Shown piece by piece: positions 54,588 through 61,451 of a stretch of DNA of 64,000 nucleotides. Source of the DNA: a virus. The notes beneath the pieces were generated by a model. That model had not been told where the DNA came from. It saw only the letters and a program-made list of their open reading frames with translations, and did no database searches. How positions within the stretch are numbered: the first letter of the stretch is position 1; the number at the start of each line of letters is the position of its first letter. The position numbers and the translations under genes are program-made. The DNA lies in IMG/VR virus record IMGVR_UViG_3300003322_000571, positions 248,001 through 312,000 of that record; one strand, written 5' to 3'.

Positions 54588-55634
54588 TTACGAATGTGCT
54601 TTTTTATTCTTCTTTGCGCTTTGCTTGCCGTAATCTTCACAGTAAATCCCAAGCTGTGAGCGGGCGTAAAAACCGTCACAAGTGTTTTCCTTTACTGTCA
54701 TCAACGTATACATTTCACCGTACTTCAATACAGCTGCATTAATGTCCTTACAAGATCCAATATCTGGATAGCTTACAGACCAACCGAGCTCAAGAGCTTG
54801 CTCAGCCAACAGAAATCCTTCACCGAACTTGTCAGGTATGACGACCTTTTGTCTGGGTGATTGATTAATCCATTTCGTTTGAGCAGGCGTCATCTTGCTA
54901 CCAAAGATAGCAACACCGTTCAAATGGTACGCATCAAACCACCCTTCGGTAATATATAGTGGTTCGTCTGTGTACCGTGAAATCTCGGAATATCCGCTTA
55001 ACACTGCATCTTTGATTATGCTTGGGCTCAGGTACTTCTTGACCATTGAGTCAGTCAAGTCTCTCCCTTGCCAAAACACAACATTGCCATCCTTGTATGT
55101 TGGGATGATTAGACGTCCATACCACCTTGCATTATCCGGATGATCCGCTTTTCTGACAAGATGGAACGGATGTTTCTTCCAGTCGATCTTACGACTTGTT
55201 AGGTAGTAGATCGCTTCTTCGGCCCATACATCGTTTGGATCGTCCGTCAACGGATAAAAGTAGTCCGGCATCTGAAGGACAGGTGGTTCGATACTCTTAA
55301 ATTCTTCTTTGAGAGCTCGTTCTTGTTCGTTCGATAGCATTGCATCAAACAACACAGGACCCCAGTCCACTTCCTGAACACCAAAGCTATCGAGGACAAC
55401 AACCATGTCCTTAGGCATCGTCTTATGTTTGTATGGATCAAACCCAGCACTATGGCCGCAGTTAAAGCAGTTATATCCTACTGCTTTTCCTTCGAACTTG
55501 AATCCGGCTCGCGGTCCTTTCTTGCCGTGGTCATTACACACTTTACACAAGACGGAGAAAAACCCGCGACTATTAGGCCGCGGGTTCAACGAAATGTGCT
55601 GTCGAATGACTTGCTCAAGAGTTGGTGCGTTCAT
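54588..55634 (-). CDS. 61: DNA primase (gp61-like)
   Basis: The protein is 348 residues. The N-terminal zinc finger is CKVCNDHG...YNCFNCGHSAGF. The TOPRIM catalytic core includes LYITEGWFDAYHLNG and VVIPDKFGEGFLLAEQALELGWSVSYPDIG. T4 gp61 is 342 residues and has the same order. It makes RNA primers and works with the gp41-like helicase. A sigma70-like promoter ends only 8 bases before ATG 55634, so the transcript may be nearly leaderless. Confidence 0.88.
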   Translation of the reverse strand: MNAPTLEQVIRQHISLNPRPNSRGFFSVLCKVCNDHGKKGPRAGFKFEGKAVGYNCFNCGHSAGFDPYKHKTMPKDMVVVLDSFGVQEVDWGPVLFDAMLSNEQERALKEEFKSIEPPVLQMPDYFYPLTDDPNDVWAEEAIYYLTSRKIDWKKHPFHLVRKADHPDNARWYGRLIIPTYKDGNVVFWQGRDLTDSMVKKYLSPSIIKDAVLSGYSEISRYTDEPLYITEGWFDAYHLNGVAIFGSKMTPAQTKWINQSPRQKVVIPDKFGEGFLLAEQALELGWSVSYPDIGSCKDINAAVLKYGEMYTLMTVKENTCDGFYARSQLGIYCEDYGKQSAKKNKKAHS

Positions 55635-55642
55635 ACACCAAC

Positions 55643-55671
55643 ACTATACGAGGGTTAATCCGTACCTTCAA
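55643..55671 (-). promoter_or_regulatory. Sigma70-like promoter of the primase gene
   Basis: The minus strand has TTGAAG (55666-55671), a 17-base spacer and TATAGT (55643-55648), within the last codons and stop of the ClpP-like gene. Only GTTGGTGT separates the -10 element from ATG 55634. Confidence 0.55.
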
Positions 55672-56455
55672 CTTCCTTCTTTACACGTGGACGACGTGGA
55701 GCAGCTTTCTTAGCTGGCTTGCGGGGTGTACGTTTTGGTTTAACCTCGACTTCAACTTCTTGCTCCGCGGCATCTGCTGCGATTGCTTGTTCAATTGCTT
55801 TTTCGATCGCCTTTTCCTGCTTTTCGATTTCTGCAATCATGTTTTGCAAGCGAGTACGAATCTCAGGCGATTGCATCCAGAAGTCTTCTCCCTTAGCGAT
55901 TCGAGTGAATTCTTCTTCTGAAATGAACGGAACATAAATGTCGCGTGCAAGGGATGCGAACCACTTGATAGTAGCTTCGAGTTCCGACACAAGTTCGTTG
56001 CCCTTACCGATCAGACCACCGTTAAAGTTGTGGAACATCATCATGCAGTTGTCGTTGACGACCATCTCATCACCAGCCAAGAAGATTAGCGTTCCGAGAG
56101 AGTATGCACTACCTTCAAGGATTGTAACAATCTTCGCTTGGGAATTCTGCATTGCATTGACGATTTGCACGCCAGTATCAAGTTGACCGCCGGGTGTATT
56201 CAGGTGAATGAAAATTGTATCAGACGGTCCAGCGCACGTGATGCGGTAGATCATGTCTGTGTAATCACCAGGAGCGCCAATACTTTCGCTGATGTAGTAG
56301 TGGACGTGCTGTGCCGTAAATGTCTGAGCGTACTCTTTGTACGGCTTCTTGTTCATGGCGATAAGCGGAAGCCCTGTTTGGTCCTCGCCGCTCTCTTCTT
56401 CATCGTTTGCACGCTTAGGTGCGAGTTTCGACTTATACGTGTACGAGTATACCAT
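55655..56455 (-). CDS. ClpP-like serine protease with a basic C-terminal tail
   Basis: The protein is 266 residues. The ClpP fold motifs are IFIHLNTPGGQLDTGVQIVNAM, ILEGSAYSLGTLIFLAGDE with nucleophile Ser119, MMMFHNFNGG with His142, and GEDFWMQSPEI with Asp191. The catalytic triad spacing (23 and 49 residues) matches bacterial ClpP (25 and 49). Residues 1-35 and 200-266 are extra. The tail is a coiled coil (EKQEKAIEKAIEQAIA) followed by Lys/Arg/Pro-rich sequence. It lies directly downstream of the tmRNA gene, with its own late promoter (56482-56489). It may degrade tagged proteins or act as a prohead-type protease; either is inference. Confidence 0.8.
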   Translation of the reverse strand: MVYSYTYKSKLAPKRANDEEESGEDQTGLPLIAMNKKPYKEYAQTFTAQHVHYYISESIGAPGDYTDMIYRITCAGPSDTIFIHLNTPGGQLDTGVQIVNAMQNSQAKIVTILEGSAYSLGTLIFLAGDEMVVNDNCMMMFHNFNGGLIGKGNELVSELEATIKWFASLARDIYVPFISEEEFTRIAKGEDFWMQSPEIRTRLQNMIAEIEKQEKAIEKAIEQAIAADAAEQEVEVEVKPKRTPRKPAKKAAPRRPRVKKEVEGTD

Positions 56456-56481
56456 TGGTTCTCCTTTGCTCTGTACGAAAC

Positions 56482-56489
56482 TATTTACG
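56482..56489 (-). promoter_or_regulatory. Late promoter of the ClpP-like gene
   Basis: The minus strand reads CGTAAATA between the tmRNA terminator and ATG 56455, followed by AAAGGAG. Confidence 0.55.
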
Positions 56490-56540
56490 CTGGAGAAATA
56501 GCAGTGATCTTTACCCGTATACCCAGGGACCGGAAATGAA

Positions 56541-56562
56541 GGAAGGCGCCGAAGCGCCTTCC
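56541..56562 (-). terminator. Terminator of the tmRNA gene
   Basis: On the minus strand GGAAGGCGC-TTCG-GCGCCTTCC is followed by TTCATTTCC: a 9-bp stem with a stable UUCG loop downstream of the tmRNA coding piece. Confidence 0.8.
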
Positions 56563-56605
56563 TATGATACTGTTGTTATCGGGGTATCATGCCCTCAGTC
56601 AAGCA

Positions 56606-56638
56606 TTAAGCTGCGAGACGGAAGTTACCTTCATTTGC
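56606..56638 (-). other. tmRNA tag reading frame, ANEGNFRLAA
   Basis: Resume codon GCA at 56636-56638 begins Ala-Asn-Glu-Gly-Asn-Phe-Arg-Leu-Ala-Ala and ends TAA 56606-56608. The form matches proteobacterial tags (AND/E...LAA) and keeps the C-terminal Leu-Ala-Ala that ClpX recognises. Upstream AACCTAAAT resembles the A-rich stretch before tag frames. Confidence 0.9.
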
Positions 56639-56723
56639 ATTTAGGTTGTTTTCTTGAGTTACGGTCTTCGCCACCGGCATGCGCCATCCATCTCAGTAAC
56701 TCTGTCGAAACCAGGGCAGGCCC

Positions 56724-56803
56724 ATGACAGAAGATTCAACGCTACGTTACTTTTCGAGGGCCTAGGTTCCCTTTAACCGTTTCACGCAGCACTAAACCTT
56801 CTG
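56724..56803 (-). other. Intervening segment of the permuted tmRNA precursor
   Basis: About 80 bases lie between the CCA end and the 5' G of the coding piece. Its outer parts are complementary (CAGAAG at the start and CTTCTG near the end), forming a stem stacked on the acceptor helix. It is expected to be removed by tRNA-type processing, leaving two RNAs held by base pairing. Confidence 0.75.
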
Positions 56804-56890
56804 TGGTGGACCTGGCGGGAATCGAACCCGCGTCCAAAATCCTTCAACATCAGTCGAATTACATGCTTCATCTGCTTGCGCAGATACGTC

Positions 56891-56898
56891 TATTTAAG
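56891..56898 (-). promoter_or_regulatory. Candidate late promoter for the tmRNA gene
   Basis: The minus strand reads CTTAAATA just upstream of the acceptor-piece hairpin. The core resembles other late promoters of the window, but the first two bases are atypical. Nearby ATGCTT and AAGCAT can pair, so the sequence may instead be RNA structure. Confidence 0.3.
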
Positions 56899-56916
56899 CA
56901 TAGAACCCTAAAACTA

Positions 56917-57129
56917 TCAACACGTGCAGTTCAACGACTCACGTTTGACCATTTTCCATCCAGGCTCGTTGTTGTCATTGCAAAATTGGTAGTGCATTCG
57001 AACGACACCAAAGCAAACAGGGCACATCTTCGGCCGTGTCTCGATGTCTCCGACCTTGTTCTGGTATGTTCGTCGGAGGATTTGACCATTCAAATGCGTC
57101 TCTTGCACCCAATCAATCGTCGTTTCCAT
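56917..57129 (-). CDS. Small zinc-ribbon-like protein, 70 residues
   Basis: The protein begins METTIDWVQETHLNGQILRRTYQNK and has KMCPVCFGVV and a second Cys pair at the end (LNCTC). Four cysteines could bind one zinc. The start overlaps the preceding gene by 17 bases. It is the gene directly upstream of the tmRNA acceptor piece, so a common transcript is likely. The function is unknown. Confidence 0.55.
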   Translation of the reverse strand: METTIDWVQETHLNGQILRRTYQNKVGDIETRPKMCPVCFGVVRMHYQFCNDNNEPGWKMVKRESLNCTC

Positions 57130-57301
57130 TTAGTTGTTCCTGTACTTGGCGTTTACCTAGCGTTCTGTCGTGTTTGTGAATGAAACGTTTAAGTTGTCTG
57201 CGTGCTTCTCGAATCTCTTTGCGGTTCGATGCTGTTTCAGCGTCAGCAAGGAGTTCAAATTGTTCCTTAAGCAGTGCGTCCGTCTTGTCCTTTGGCTTCA
57301 T
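57113..57301 (-). CDS. Hypothetical basic protein, 62 residues
   Basis: The start is taken as ATG 57301 (MKPKDKTDALLKEQFELLADAE), inside the end of the previous small gene. It is helical and charged with a basic stretch RKEIREARRQLKRFIHKHDR. The frame opens further upstream, but that part overlaps the better-supported neighbour. No motif was recognised. Confidence 0.45.
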   Translation of the reverse strand: MKPKDKTDALLKEQFELLADAETASNRKEIREARRQLKRFIHKHDRTLGKRQVQEQLNGNDD

Positions 57302-57461
57302 CAGTTTTCTCCCATCCAAATACTTCAGCAAGGCATTTGTGCAGCCTTGCTTTACTTTCCTCAGTCCAAGGAGGAATGTCAGCAGGGTCACATGACCAAA
57401 CGCTGATTTCTCCTCGTTCATATGCAGCCATCATTTGTTGTCGGATAGATTCTTCTGTCAT
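57267..57461 (-). CDS. Hypothetical protein, 64 residues
   Basis: The start is ATG 57461 (MTEESIRQQMMAAYERGEISVWSC), just below the NrdA terminator, which makes the longer frame to 57584 implausible because it would run through NrdA. It contains DPADIPPWTEESKARLHKCLAEVFGW. It is the first of three small overlapping genes that lead into the tmRNA. The function is unknown. Confidence 0.45.
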   Translation of the reverse strand: MTEESIRQQMMAAYERGEISVWSCDPADIPPWTEESKARLHKCLAEVFGWEKTDEAKGQDGRTA

Positions 57462-57480
57462 TTCATTCTCGTATATAGAA

Positions 57481-57500
57481 AGAGACGCCGAAGCGTCTCT
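57481..57500 (-). terminator. Terminator after nrdA
   Basis: The stem AGAGACGC/GCGTCTCT with a UUCG loop on the minus strand, followed by TTTCTATATA, lies 8 bases beyond the nrdA stop. Confidence 0.8.
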
Positions 57501-57507
57501 CTTTACC

Positions 57508-59205
57508 TTATTGACATGCGACGCATTCGTCTTTGTCTTTGGAAGCCTGAACACCAGCCTTACTGTACACGTAGTACAAACCAAGAATGTCGTCGTTCAG
57601 GATCGCTTCGCGGTGAACATCGTTGATGTACGATTCATCTTCACCAGCAGAGAAGAACACATTCAAACTCTGCCATTGATCGATGTATTTACCGCGCGTA
57701 GCTGCCATGCGAATAACTGCATGCTGATTGATTTCGAAAGCAGTTTTGAACACGTCTTTCTCGTGATCAGTCAGCCAGCTAACGCCCTGGACAGAGCCCA
57801 TTGCATCGCGCACTTCTTCGATATTCTTCTTGTTGTACACGCCCTTCTTCTTCATCAAGTCGAGCAAGAACGGGTTGACACGGTCAACTTCACCGCCAGC
57901 TGTACGTTGTGTGAACACCATAGCCGTATCAGGATTGATACCTTCTGAGTAACCACCCATAATCAGAGCAGTACTCTTTGTCGGCGCAACTGCCAGCAAG
58001 TGGCTATTTGCACGACCGTATCCCTTCAACCATTCTGGTTCGCCCCACCATTCAGCGAGCTTCTTCGTTGCGATCTCAGCTTCCGAGCGCATGTGCTTGA
58101 AGATTTCTGCGTTTAGCAGGCTGGCATCAAGCGACTCGAACGGCATCATTTCCTTTTGGAACAGCGAATGCAATCCAAGCAAACCAAGGCCGAGAGCACG
58201 TGACTTCTTCGTGAATGCAACAGCACGTTCAAGACCACGAATGTTCTTAGCACGTTCAATGAATTCCTGTGCGACAGCGTCAAGGAACACAATACCGACT
58301 TGAACCAAGTCCGTATCCTTCCAGTCGTGGTAGAATACTGCATTGACGCTAGCGAGGACGCACGTATATGTGTAGTCTACGCTGGAATGCAATGTAATTT
58401 CGTTACACAGCTGGGCAGCCTTAACATCGAGTCCGTGGTCAAGATACCACTGAGGACGCTTTGCGTTGACCTTGTCAGGGAAGAAGAAGTAGCCCTTGCC
58501 GGTAACCATCTTCGTCTTCATCACTTTAGCGTAACGCTTCAGTGCTTCAGGATCGCGTGCCGTTAGACGTTCAATGAACTTGTTCGACAGGTTCCAACCA
58601 ATGTTGTTACCGTCTGGGTTTTGTTCAAGATACGTGACTACTTCGTAGAAGTCACCGTGATCGATTGGTACGTAGCCAGCCCAAGAACCACGACGTGCGG
58701 TACCTTGCGAAACATACTCCATGTCCTTCTGGAAACCTTCGATGATAGGAAGGATACCAGACGACTTGCCACCACCAAAGATTTCAGCACCGCGAGGACG
58801 AACGTCACCAAGATATCCAGAAGTTCCAAAGCCATACTTCGTCAGCATAGCTGTTTCAAGTTTAGCTTGGTAGATTCCGTAGATTGAATCGTCAACGTAC
58901 GTACCAGCACACGAAACAGGCAAACCTCGCGTCGTACCAACGTTAGCGAGAACAGGAGTAGAAGGGCTGAGCCAACCTTTCCACATTACGTCGAAGAACT
59001 TCTTCGTCCACAGTTCAGGATCCTTCGTATGCGTTGCCAAAGTACGTGCAATTCGCATGTATTGTTCGTACGGATTGGCAGCCTGGTACAGGTACTTTTC
59101 TTTGAAAAGCTGCCACCCACCTGTACTCCACCATTCAGGCATTAGACCTTCTGCCTGTAGTTTCTTTCGCTCCTCCGAGAGCTGACGGTAAATGTTATCA
59201 CTCAT
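57508..59205 (-). CDS. nrdA: Ribonucleotide reductase, large (R1) subunit, short form
   Basis: The protein is 565 residues against about 750 in T4 and E. coli. The barrel motifs are present: TPVLANVGTTRGLPVSCAG (first redox Cys), the NPDGNNIGWNLSNKF region, AQLCNEITLHSS (active-site Cys/Glu region), APTKSTALIMGGYSEGINP and a C-terminal CVACQ pair that shuttles reducing power. The N-terminal ATP-cone allosteric domain is missing. The residue two before the active-site Cys is Gln (QLC) where class I enzymes usually have Asn (NLC). It makes deoxynucleotides with NrdB; the nrdB-nrdA gap is 14 bases. Confidence 0.9.
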   Translation of the reverse strand: MSDNIYRQLSEERKKLQAEGLMPEWWSTGGWQLFKEKYLYQAANPYEQYMRIARTLATHTKDPELWTKKFFDVMWKGWLSPSTPVLANVGTTRGLPVSCAGTYVDDSIYGIYQAKLETAMLTKYGFGTSGYLGDVRPRGAEIFGGGKSSGILPIIEGFQKDMEYVSQGTARRGSWAGYVPIDHGDFYEVVTYLEQNPDGNNIGWNLSNKFIERLTARDPEALKRYAKVMKTKMVTGKGYFFFPDKVNAKRPQWYLDHGLDVKAAQLCNEITLHSSVDYTYTCVLASVNAVFYHDWKDTDLVQVGIVFLDAVAQEFIERAKNIRGLERAVAFTKKSRALGLGLLGLHSLFQKEMMPFESLDASLLNAEIFKHMRSEAEIATKKLAEWWGEPEWLKGYGRANSHLLAVAPTKSTALIMGGYSEGINPDTAMVFTQRTAGGEVDRVNPFLLDLMKKKGVYNKKNIEEVRDAMGSVQGVSWLTDHEKDVFKTAFEINQHAVIRMAATRGKYIDQWQSLNVFFSAGEDESYINDVHREAILNDDILGLYYVYSKAGVQASKDKDECVACQ

Positions 59206-59219
59206 TGTTGTTCTTGTTG

Positions 59220-60218
59220 TTAGAATGTGAACGCAGCTTCGTTCCAGTCGCGCTGGTATTGGTTACCTTGTGAGCTGAAGAAGTCTTGCATCTGGTAGCC
59301 GTTGATTCCCTTGTAGAACCATTCAGCAATTGGGTTGTATTCAACCTTGTACAGGTTCTCGTAGCCGAGGTTACGGAGGCACAGGTTGATACGTGATTGA
59401 ACGAAGTGTTCGAGTTGGACTTCTGTGATCGAAGCAATCTTGCCCTTCTCGAACAGCTTTTTGATGATCTGTACTTCGTGCTCAAACACCGTCTTAGCAG
59501 CAAGATAGATGTCAGCCTTCAGTGATTCTTGTTCTTCCTCAGACAAAAGTCCAAGTTCGATCAGTTCTTGCTTGAGTGTGCGGAATAGCCAACCTGCAGC
59601 TTCAGCATGGAGATTCTCGTCGCGCGATGAGAAATTAATGCCGCTGACGATGTTGAGGGCTTTGTTCTTACCTTGGCTCTGGAAGTGCTTGAGGAACGCG
59701 AAGCTGCTATACAAAATAGCACCCTCACCGAACGTGAATGCACCGAGAGCACGCAAGTCATCCTTGTTATCGAGGACAGAACGAAGGAAGTCAACACGGT
59801 CCTTTAGAACTGGATCGTTTGTGTATTCGTTATAGAAATCATCTGTTGCAAGGCCGAGTTCTTCGTTAATCTTCGAATAGAACTTAGCGTGTACTGCGAG
59901 TTCCATGGCAGCGAACAAAGCAGCCATAGGCTGAATGTCGGCAGCGCGGGGGAACTTCTTGAACACAAAGTTGAGCCAGAATTCATCACCGATGATCTGT
60001 TCGTACTTCGTGAATAGTTTGAGCGTCGTAATCGTCGCGTGACGCTCTGCTTCCGTCATGTTGACGAGAATGTCTTGTTTGTCCTTGTGGACCTTCACTT
60101 CTTTCCATGGCCAGAACACAGCTGCTTGTTGATCAGCGTATTCGCATGCTTCTGGATAGTCGACGGTGAATGTTGCTTTTGGTTGTTGAATCCTTGGGAG
60201 GATGGTTGAGGTAGTCAT
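59220..60218 (-). CDS. nrdB: Ribonucleotide reductase, small (R2) subunit
   Basis: The protein is 332 residues, within the range of class I R2 subunits. The diiron ligands are in GDEFWLNFVF, MELAVHAKFYS (ExxH) and SRDENLHAEAAGWLF (ExxH). The N-terminus DYPEACEYADQQAAVFWPWKEV and the C-terminal NQYQRDWNEAAFTF peptide for R1 binding are typical. It generates the radical used by NrdA. A perfect TATAAATA late promoter lies at 60306-60313, so expression may continue late. Confidence 0.93.
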   Translation of the reverse strand: MTTSTILPRIQQPKATFTVDYPEACEYADQQAAVFWPWKEVKVHKDKQDILVNMTEAERHATITTLKLFTKYEQIIGDEFWLNFVFKKFPRAADIQPMAALFAAMELAVHAKFYSKINEELGLATDDFYNEYTNDPVLKDRVDFLRSVLDNKDDLRALGAFTFGEGAILYSSFAFLKHFQSQGKNKALNIVSGINFSSRDENLHAEAAGWLFRTLKQELIELGLLSEEEQESLKADIYLAAKTVFEHEVQIIKKLFEKGKIASITEVQLEHFVQSRINLCLRNLGYENLYKVEYNPIAEWFYKGINGYQMQDFFSSQGNQYQRDWNEAAFTF

Positions 60219-60305
60219 GCTAACAGCGCAATCCTTGTAGTTATTTTTGTTTGGATCGCCGGAGGAACCGGGGACACTTGAGTGAAGATAATTGAGGCGA
60301 GCGGC

Positions 60306-60313
60306 TATTTATA
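60306..60313 (-). promoter_or_regulatory. Perfect T4-type late promoter upstream of nrdB
   Basis: The minus strand reads TATAAATA (plus TATTTATA), about 90 bases before ATG 60218. A late promoter on a nucleotide-synthesis gene is unusual. Confidence 0.65.
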
Positions 60314-60418
60314 ACCCGTCTTCAAGACCTCAAAAAAGGTTTAGTAACCCCTTGATCTTCAATGTGTCATTCTTATTGTTGTTCAATCTTACGTCAAAAT
60401 TGAACAACCTAAAACAGG

Positions 60419-60441
60419 AAAGGCCGCACAAGGCGGCCTTT
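60419..60441 (-). terminator. Terminator after the 117-residue protein gene
   Basis: The stem AAAGGCCGC/GCGGCCTTT with a 5-base loop is followed on the minus strand by CCTGTTTTAGG. Confidence 0.75.
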
Positions 60442-60480
60442 CGTTTATTAGTTGAGTTTCGCTCAACCGAATGTGTTTAA

Positions 60481-60834
60481 TTACTGAACGGTTGGTGGTT
60501 CACGTTCCGCGAGATCAGCGATTGCTGATGCAACAAAACCTTGCAGCTCATCTTCAGTCAGCTCGTGGACAGCTGGTGGGTGTCCAGCTAGCACTTCACC
60601 ATCAAGTCCGATAGAATACAGGCCACCGTCAGTAACTCTCTTCTTATCTTCTGACAAGTTAACGAGAACGAGATGTTGGAAAGTCAGTTCCGTGTAACGA
60701 TCGCCTTCAGGCACGGTAAACACTTGACCTTCTTCGGCTACCTTGTTTTGTTCGTCAAGAGGGAAGCAAGCAAATGAGATGTCGTGTCCGGCTTGTGTCG
60801 GAATGCGAAAGATAATTGAGTTTACTTGTGTCAT
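60481..60834 (-). CDS. Hypothetical protein, 117 residues
   Basis: The sequence begins MTQVNSIIFRIPTQAGHDISF and has VFTVPEGDRYTELTFQHLVLVNLSED, with an acidic C-terminal helix (LTEDELQGFVASAIADLAERE). It is mostly beta-prone. It follows the Acb1-like gene by 9 bases, so the two are co-transcribed. No motif was recognised. Confidence 0.55.
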   Translation of the reverse strand: MTQVNSIIFRIPTQAGHDISFACFPLDEQNKVAEEGQVFTVPEGDRYTELTFQHLVLVNLSEDKKRVTDGGLYSIGLDGEVLAGHPPAVHELTEDELQGFVASAIADLAEREPPTVQ

Positions 60835-60843
60835 ATTGTTTTC

Positions 60844-61374
60844 TTATTTGGTAGATTTGCTTGCCCAGTCAAGGTCTAAGTCTTCGCCGTATTCGTCTAC
60901 GATTTTGATCTCACCTAGAAACTTCGTAACATCCGGCAATTCCTTTTCATCAAGGTCGCCAATATCATATGATAGCGTGATGTGTGGCAAATAGTCTGGG
61001 AAGTCGTAAGATGCGTTGTGCTCATCCATTAATGATTTGTGACGGTCACTTAGTTCAGTGCACTTGTACTTCAAAACGAGACATCGTTTCTCAGGTTCGT
61101 CACGGTTCTTCCCTTTTGTTGGCCATACATCTAGCTCAGACGGTGTTCCAATCCACGGAGGACTGATTTTGCCTTGAGCTGTGTAGTCTGGACAATATTT
61201 CCGACTATACAACAACGTTGTGTGCATCTTCCCAGGTGCCACACCGTTTGGAATGTTGTTTTCGTGGATATAGTCCTGCAATGCATCGACAGTTGCTTTG
61301 TCGAATTTCACTGCTGCGTATGTTCCGCGTGTTTCTTCAGTTTGCTCTTTTTCGTATAGGTCAGACCACTTCAT
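60844..61374 (-). CDS. acb1: Acb1-like anti-CBASS 2H phosphodiesterase
   Basis: The protein is 176 residues. It has two H-x-T motifs: KMHTTLLYSRKY (His51, Thr53) and LPHITLSYD (His131, Thr133). The flanking TYAAVKFDKATVDALQDYIHENNIPN, DVWPTKGK and LMDEHNASYDFPDY match the T4 57B/Acb1 layout closely. Acb1 cleaves the cyclic nucleotide signals of the host CBASS defence. A late promoter with a 12-bp hairpin lies upstream (61471), although Acb1 would be useful early; an additional upstream promoter cannot be excluded. Confidence 0.8.
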   Translation of the reverse strand: MKWSDLYEKEQTEETRGTYAAVKFDKATVDALQDYIHENNIPNGVAPGKMHTTLLYSRKYCPDYTAQGKISPPWIGTPSELDVWPTKGKNRDEPEKRCLVLKYKCTELSDRHKSLMDEHNASYDFPDYLPHITLSYDIGDLDEKELPDVTKFLGEIKIVDEYGEDLDLDWASKSTK

Positions 61375-61451
61375 TCCTTTATTCTTTCGTGGTGTTACTG
61401 ACGTTTTTGTCAGTAAGGCCCTCGTTAAGAGTGTTGGGCACCACTAGATCA

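Larger units (their letters stand above)
56563..56880 (-). ncRNA. ssrA: Circularly permuted (two-piece) tmRNA, ssrA
   Basis: On the minus strand the acceptor piece comes first. It has a hairpin ATCTGC-GCAA-GCAGAT, GCATGTAA, and a T-arm GCGGG-TTCGATT-CCCGC, and it ends CAGGTCCACCA at 56804. A 79-base intervening sequence follows. The coding piece then starts at 56723 with GGGCCTG and the tmRNA-type CCTGGTTTCGACAGAG. GGGCCTG pairs with CAGGTCC over 7 bp, including the G3-U pair that marks alanine-accepting tmRNA. The intervening segment begins CAGAAG and ends CTTCTG, which pair and extend the acceptor stem, as expected for a precursor cut out by RNases. It would rescue stalled ribosomes with SmpB (not in the window). 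The outer ends are approximate. Confidence 0.93.
60219..60480 (-). other. Intergenic region upstream of nrdB with promoter and two hairpins
   Basis: Reading the minus strand from 60480, there is a terminator stem (60419-60441), then a perfect 10-bp hairpin GTTGTTCAAT/ATTGAACAAC (60378-60408, 11-base loop), then the late promoter (60306-60313) and the nrdB leader with CAAGGATT. No open frame of note is present. Confidence 0.6.

Noticed and set aside
54554-54679. GTG start of the SprT-like gene at 54679
   Set aside because: It would overlap the primase by 92 bases and add a basic leader not typical of SprT-like proteins; a later start is preferred, with some doubt.
56804-56830. Ordinary tRNA, suggested by the T-arm and CCA
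   Set aside because: No D-arm or anticodon arm precedes the T-arm. The matching 5' acceptor strand lies downstream with a tag frame, which identifies a permuted tmRNA instead.
56803-57183. Plus-strand open frame of 126 codons across the tmRNA and small genes
   Set aside because: It lies antisense to the tmRNA acceptor piece and to a coupled series of minus-strand genes, and has no ribosome site.
57462-57584. Upstream extension of the 64-residue gene
   Set aside because: It would run through the end of nrdA and its terminator; the internal ATG at 57461 fits the operon better.
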